Assembly (NCBI GenBank): GCA_047636495.1
Contig: JBLILH010000016.1
Span: forward strand, 1 to 64,000
Direction of reading: 5' to 3'
DNA length: 64,000 bases
DNA from: Endobugula sp047636495
Lineage (GTDB): Bacteria > Pseudomonadota > Gammaproteobacteria > Pseudomonadales > Cellvibrionaceae
The position numbers were made by a program, and so were the translations under genes. Below are positions 62,624 through 64,000 of this stretch, one piece after another; position 1 is the first letter of the stretch; each line of letters starts with the position of its first letter. The notes under the pieces were generated by a model. It searched no databases. It saw only the letters and a program-made list of their open reading frames with translations, and was not told the origin of the DNA.

Positions 62624-63919
62624 TTAGACTGCCTTCCAGTTGCGGACATCAATTTTGCCGGTGACGGCGGCGGAGATTAGGGCTGTGCGGCGTTCTTGCA
62701 TTAACTTAATTGCTGATTTCGCTTTATTTTCAACGTTATCAAACTTATTTAATGTATTCAAAATGTAAGCAGCTATCTCCTCTTGTTCCTCAAGCGGTGG
62801 TAATAATATGCTCATATTATTAATGAAATCTGCGCTAGCTCGTGGCATTTTAGAACCATATGTAGAGCTATCAACGGTATTGATAAAAGCTTCATTTATC
62901 AATTGATAGAAACAATATGTACTCAACAACTTATTTTTTGGCCGATAAGTTAACAGGTCGCCGAAAGCAACACCTTGTCCTGCCGCCAAATAAACTTTTG
63001 CTAAGTAAGGCCTTAACTTTCCAAATAAAATATCGCCTGTTTCAAAACCAACATCTTCACCTGAGTATTTCGCATCAGTAGAAATATATTTACCCGTCCA
63101 GCTCTCAATGTTTTCTAACGCGATAGTTTTACTTGAACCAATATCAATTTTTTTTGTAATGAAACTACAAGCAAATTTTAAGCGCTGAACCTCCCAATGC
63201 TCCGGCACTTCACCTAACCACTCAACACCTGAGTCGCGCATGGGGGCTTTGCTTCCCGTAGCAGAGGGTAGGCCTTTGGTGACGGCGTGGCTGATAACGG
63301 CTTGGCGTTTTTCTTTTAGCAGTTTGATCAGCTGTTGTTGCTTTTCGATCAGAGTGTCGATTTTAGCGGTTTCGTGGTCGAGGAAATTGGCGATTTTTTG
63401 TTGTTCTTCAACTGTAGGGAGGGCAGTTTGATACTGGTAAAGGTCTTCCATTCTGAATGAAGCCTGCATGTGTTCAGGTATCAAGCCTCGCTCGTAATAA
63501 AAAAGAGGTTGAAAATGATAAAAGCTGAAACGAACATGATAGCTGTCGGACTTTGGTGCAATAATCATACAATTCTGAGATAAGCTAAATTTGCCAGTCA
63601 AATGAGAAAGATGCATTGCTTTAGCACCTACTGTTGTTGCAAATAAAACGCCGTCATTACCAGTGTCAAATTCAAAACTATTAATACGCCCCATAACCCC
63701 ATCATTTTCCGTTTGCCCGCTATAAACTGCAAAGGGTCCCAGATTCAGACCGCAATAATCCTTCGTTAATAATTGTCCATTTTTACCTTTTTCAGCCTTA
63801 AAATTCCATGCCATTTTGGTCATAGACCAGTGTGAAGGCATCTCACCTAACCACTCAACCCCAGAATCTTTATATTCAGGATACGCTGCATATTTTCCGC
63901 TCAAGGCTGCTTTACTCAT
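62624..63919 (-). CDS. hsdS: type I restriction enzyme, HsdS specificity subunit
   Basis: The 431-residue subunit has two target-recognition domains, each introduced by a near-identical segment: DSGVEWLGEMPSHWSMTK near residue 20 and DSGVEWLGEVPEHWEVQR in the middle. Each domain ends in a conserved helix (PTVEEQQKIANFLDHETAKI; PPLEEQEEIAAYILNTLNKF). It selects the DNA target for HsdM and HsdR. The start is set at ATG 63919, eight bases after GGGAG; the GTG at 63934 is less likely. hsdM should lie beyond the right edge. Confidence 0.93.
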   Translation of the reverse strand: MSKAALSGKYAAYPEYKDSGVEWLGEMPSHWSMTKMAWNFKAEKGKNGQLLTKDYCGLNLGPFAVYSGQTENDGVMGRINSFEFDTGNDGVLFATTVGAKAMHLSHLTGKFSLSQNCMIIAPKSDSYHVRFSFYHFQPLFYYERGLIPEHMQASFRMEDLYQYQTALPTVEEQQKIANFLDHETAKIDTLIEKQQQLIKLLKEKRQAVISHAVTKGLPSATGSKAPMRDSGVEWLGEVPEHWEVQRLKFACSFITKKIDIGSSKTIALENIESWTGKYISTDAKYSGEDVGFETGDILFGKLRPYLAKVYLAAGQGVAFGDLLTYRPKNKLLSTYCFYQLINEAFINTVDSSTYGSKMPRASADFINNMSILLPPLEEQEEIAAYILNTLNKFDNVENKAKSAIKLMQERRTALISAAVTGKIDVRNWKAV

Positions 63920-64000
63920 ACACTCAACTCCCACACAGTTCGTAGTGAGGATTTTTTGCTTAGAGCAAGGCGCAACAGCGCACAGCGAAGGAGCGTATGT

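Noticed and set aside
62424..62624. 66-codon frame between hsdS and the RhuM-Fic gene
   Set aside because: It looks like a spurious translation of a dispersed repeat, with no domain and no ribosome-binding site of note.

Overview
The window looks like a chromosomal segment of a gammaproteobacterium with moderate-to-low G+C. The evidence is a DUF1820 gene next to a YbfF-type hydrolase, a MepM-type endopeptidase, znuABC/zur, hemP/bfd, tdh-kbl, and RAYT- and REP-type repeats. The taxon is inferred from gene content only. Housekeeping genes (pykA, a type Ic aspartate aminotransferase, tRNA-Arg, cysK, tdh-kbl) alternate with accessory blocks, and the intergenic DNA is unusually rich in small palindromic and MITE-like repeats.

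Layout. 0-7 kb: the edge of an IS256-type element inserted in a small membrane-protein gene, then pykA, aspartate aminotransferase, a TIGR01777 epimerase, a hydrolase/DUF1820 pair and tRNA-Arg(TCG). 7-12.6 kb: decayed DNA (DNA methyltransferase remnant, repeats, MITEs), one secreted orphan and a dCache-GGDEF diguanylate cyclase. 12.6-21 kb: a copper/silver resistance cluster (small His-rich protein, CusC, CusB with a CusF-like tail, CusA, CopC, CopD), bracketed by two same-orientation copies of a ~257-bp MITE whose third copy lies at 9.3 kb. 21.5-39.1 kb: a zinc-limitation island. It holds an M23 endopeptidase, a Fur-family regulator, hisI and dihydroorotase paralogues, a DksA that has lost its zinc-finger cysteines, a stand-alone ThrRS, a SnoaL-like protein, a His-rich COG0523 GTPase, an M14 peptidase, a SEC-C protein, znuBC/znuA around a perfect Zur-type box, Zur itself, and a zinc-finger-free topoisomerase III downstream of a second perfect box. 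39-47 kb: IS30 remnant, HD-GYP protein, cysK, hemP, a collapsed haem ABC transporter, bfd, a decayed IS66-like transposase and a BenE remnant. 47-51.5 kb: an orphan 411-aa protein, nested repeats, two secreted proteins and a RAYT remnant split by a 49-bp double-hairpin insertion. 51.6-53.9 kb: tdh-kbl. 54-64 kb: a minus-strand type I restriction locus (hsdS ... hsdR) with RhuM-Fic, AlbA-type ATPase and regulator-Doc modules between hsdS and hsdR, each followed by a copy of the hsdR 5' end.

How the parts work together. In the zinc island, uptake (ZnuABC), regulation (Zur and a second Fur-family protein), a COG0523 metallochaperone, and spare copies of enzymes whose main versions need zinc form one zinc-sparing programme. 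Several of these families are known Zur-regulon members elsewhere; the combination, and the addition of a topoisomerase and a SEC-C protein, are the parts to test here. The type I locus looks like a defence cassette that has grown by repeated recombination at the 5' end of hsdR. The haem locus shows the opposite, being reduced to HemP and Bfd with Fur-like boxes.
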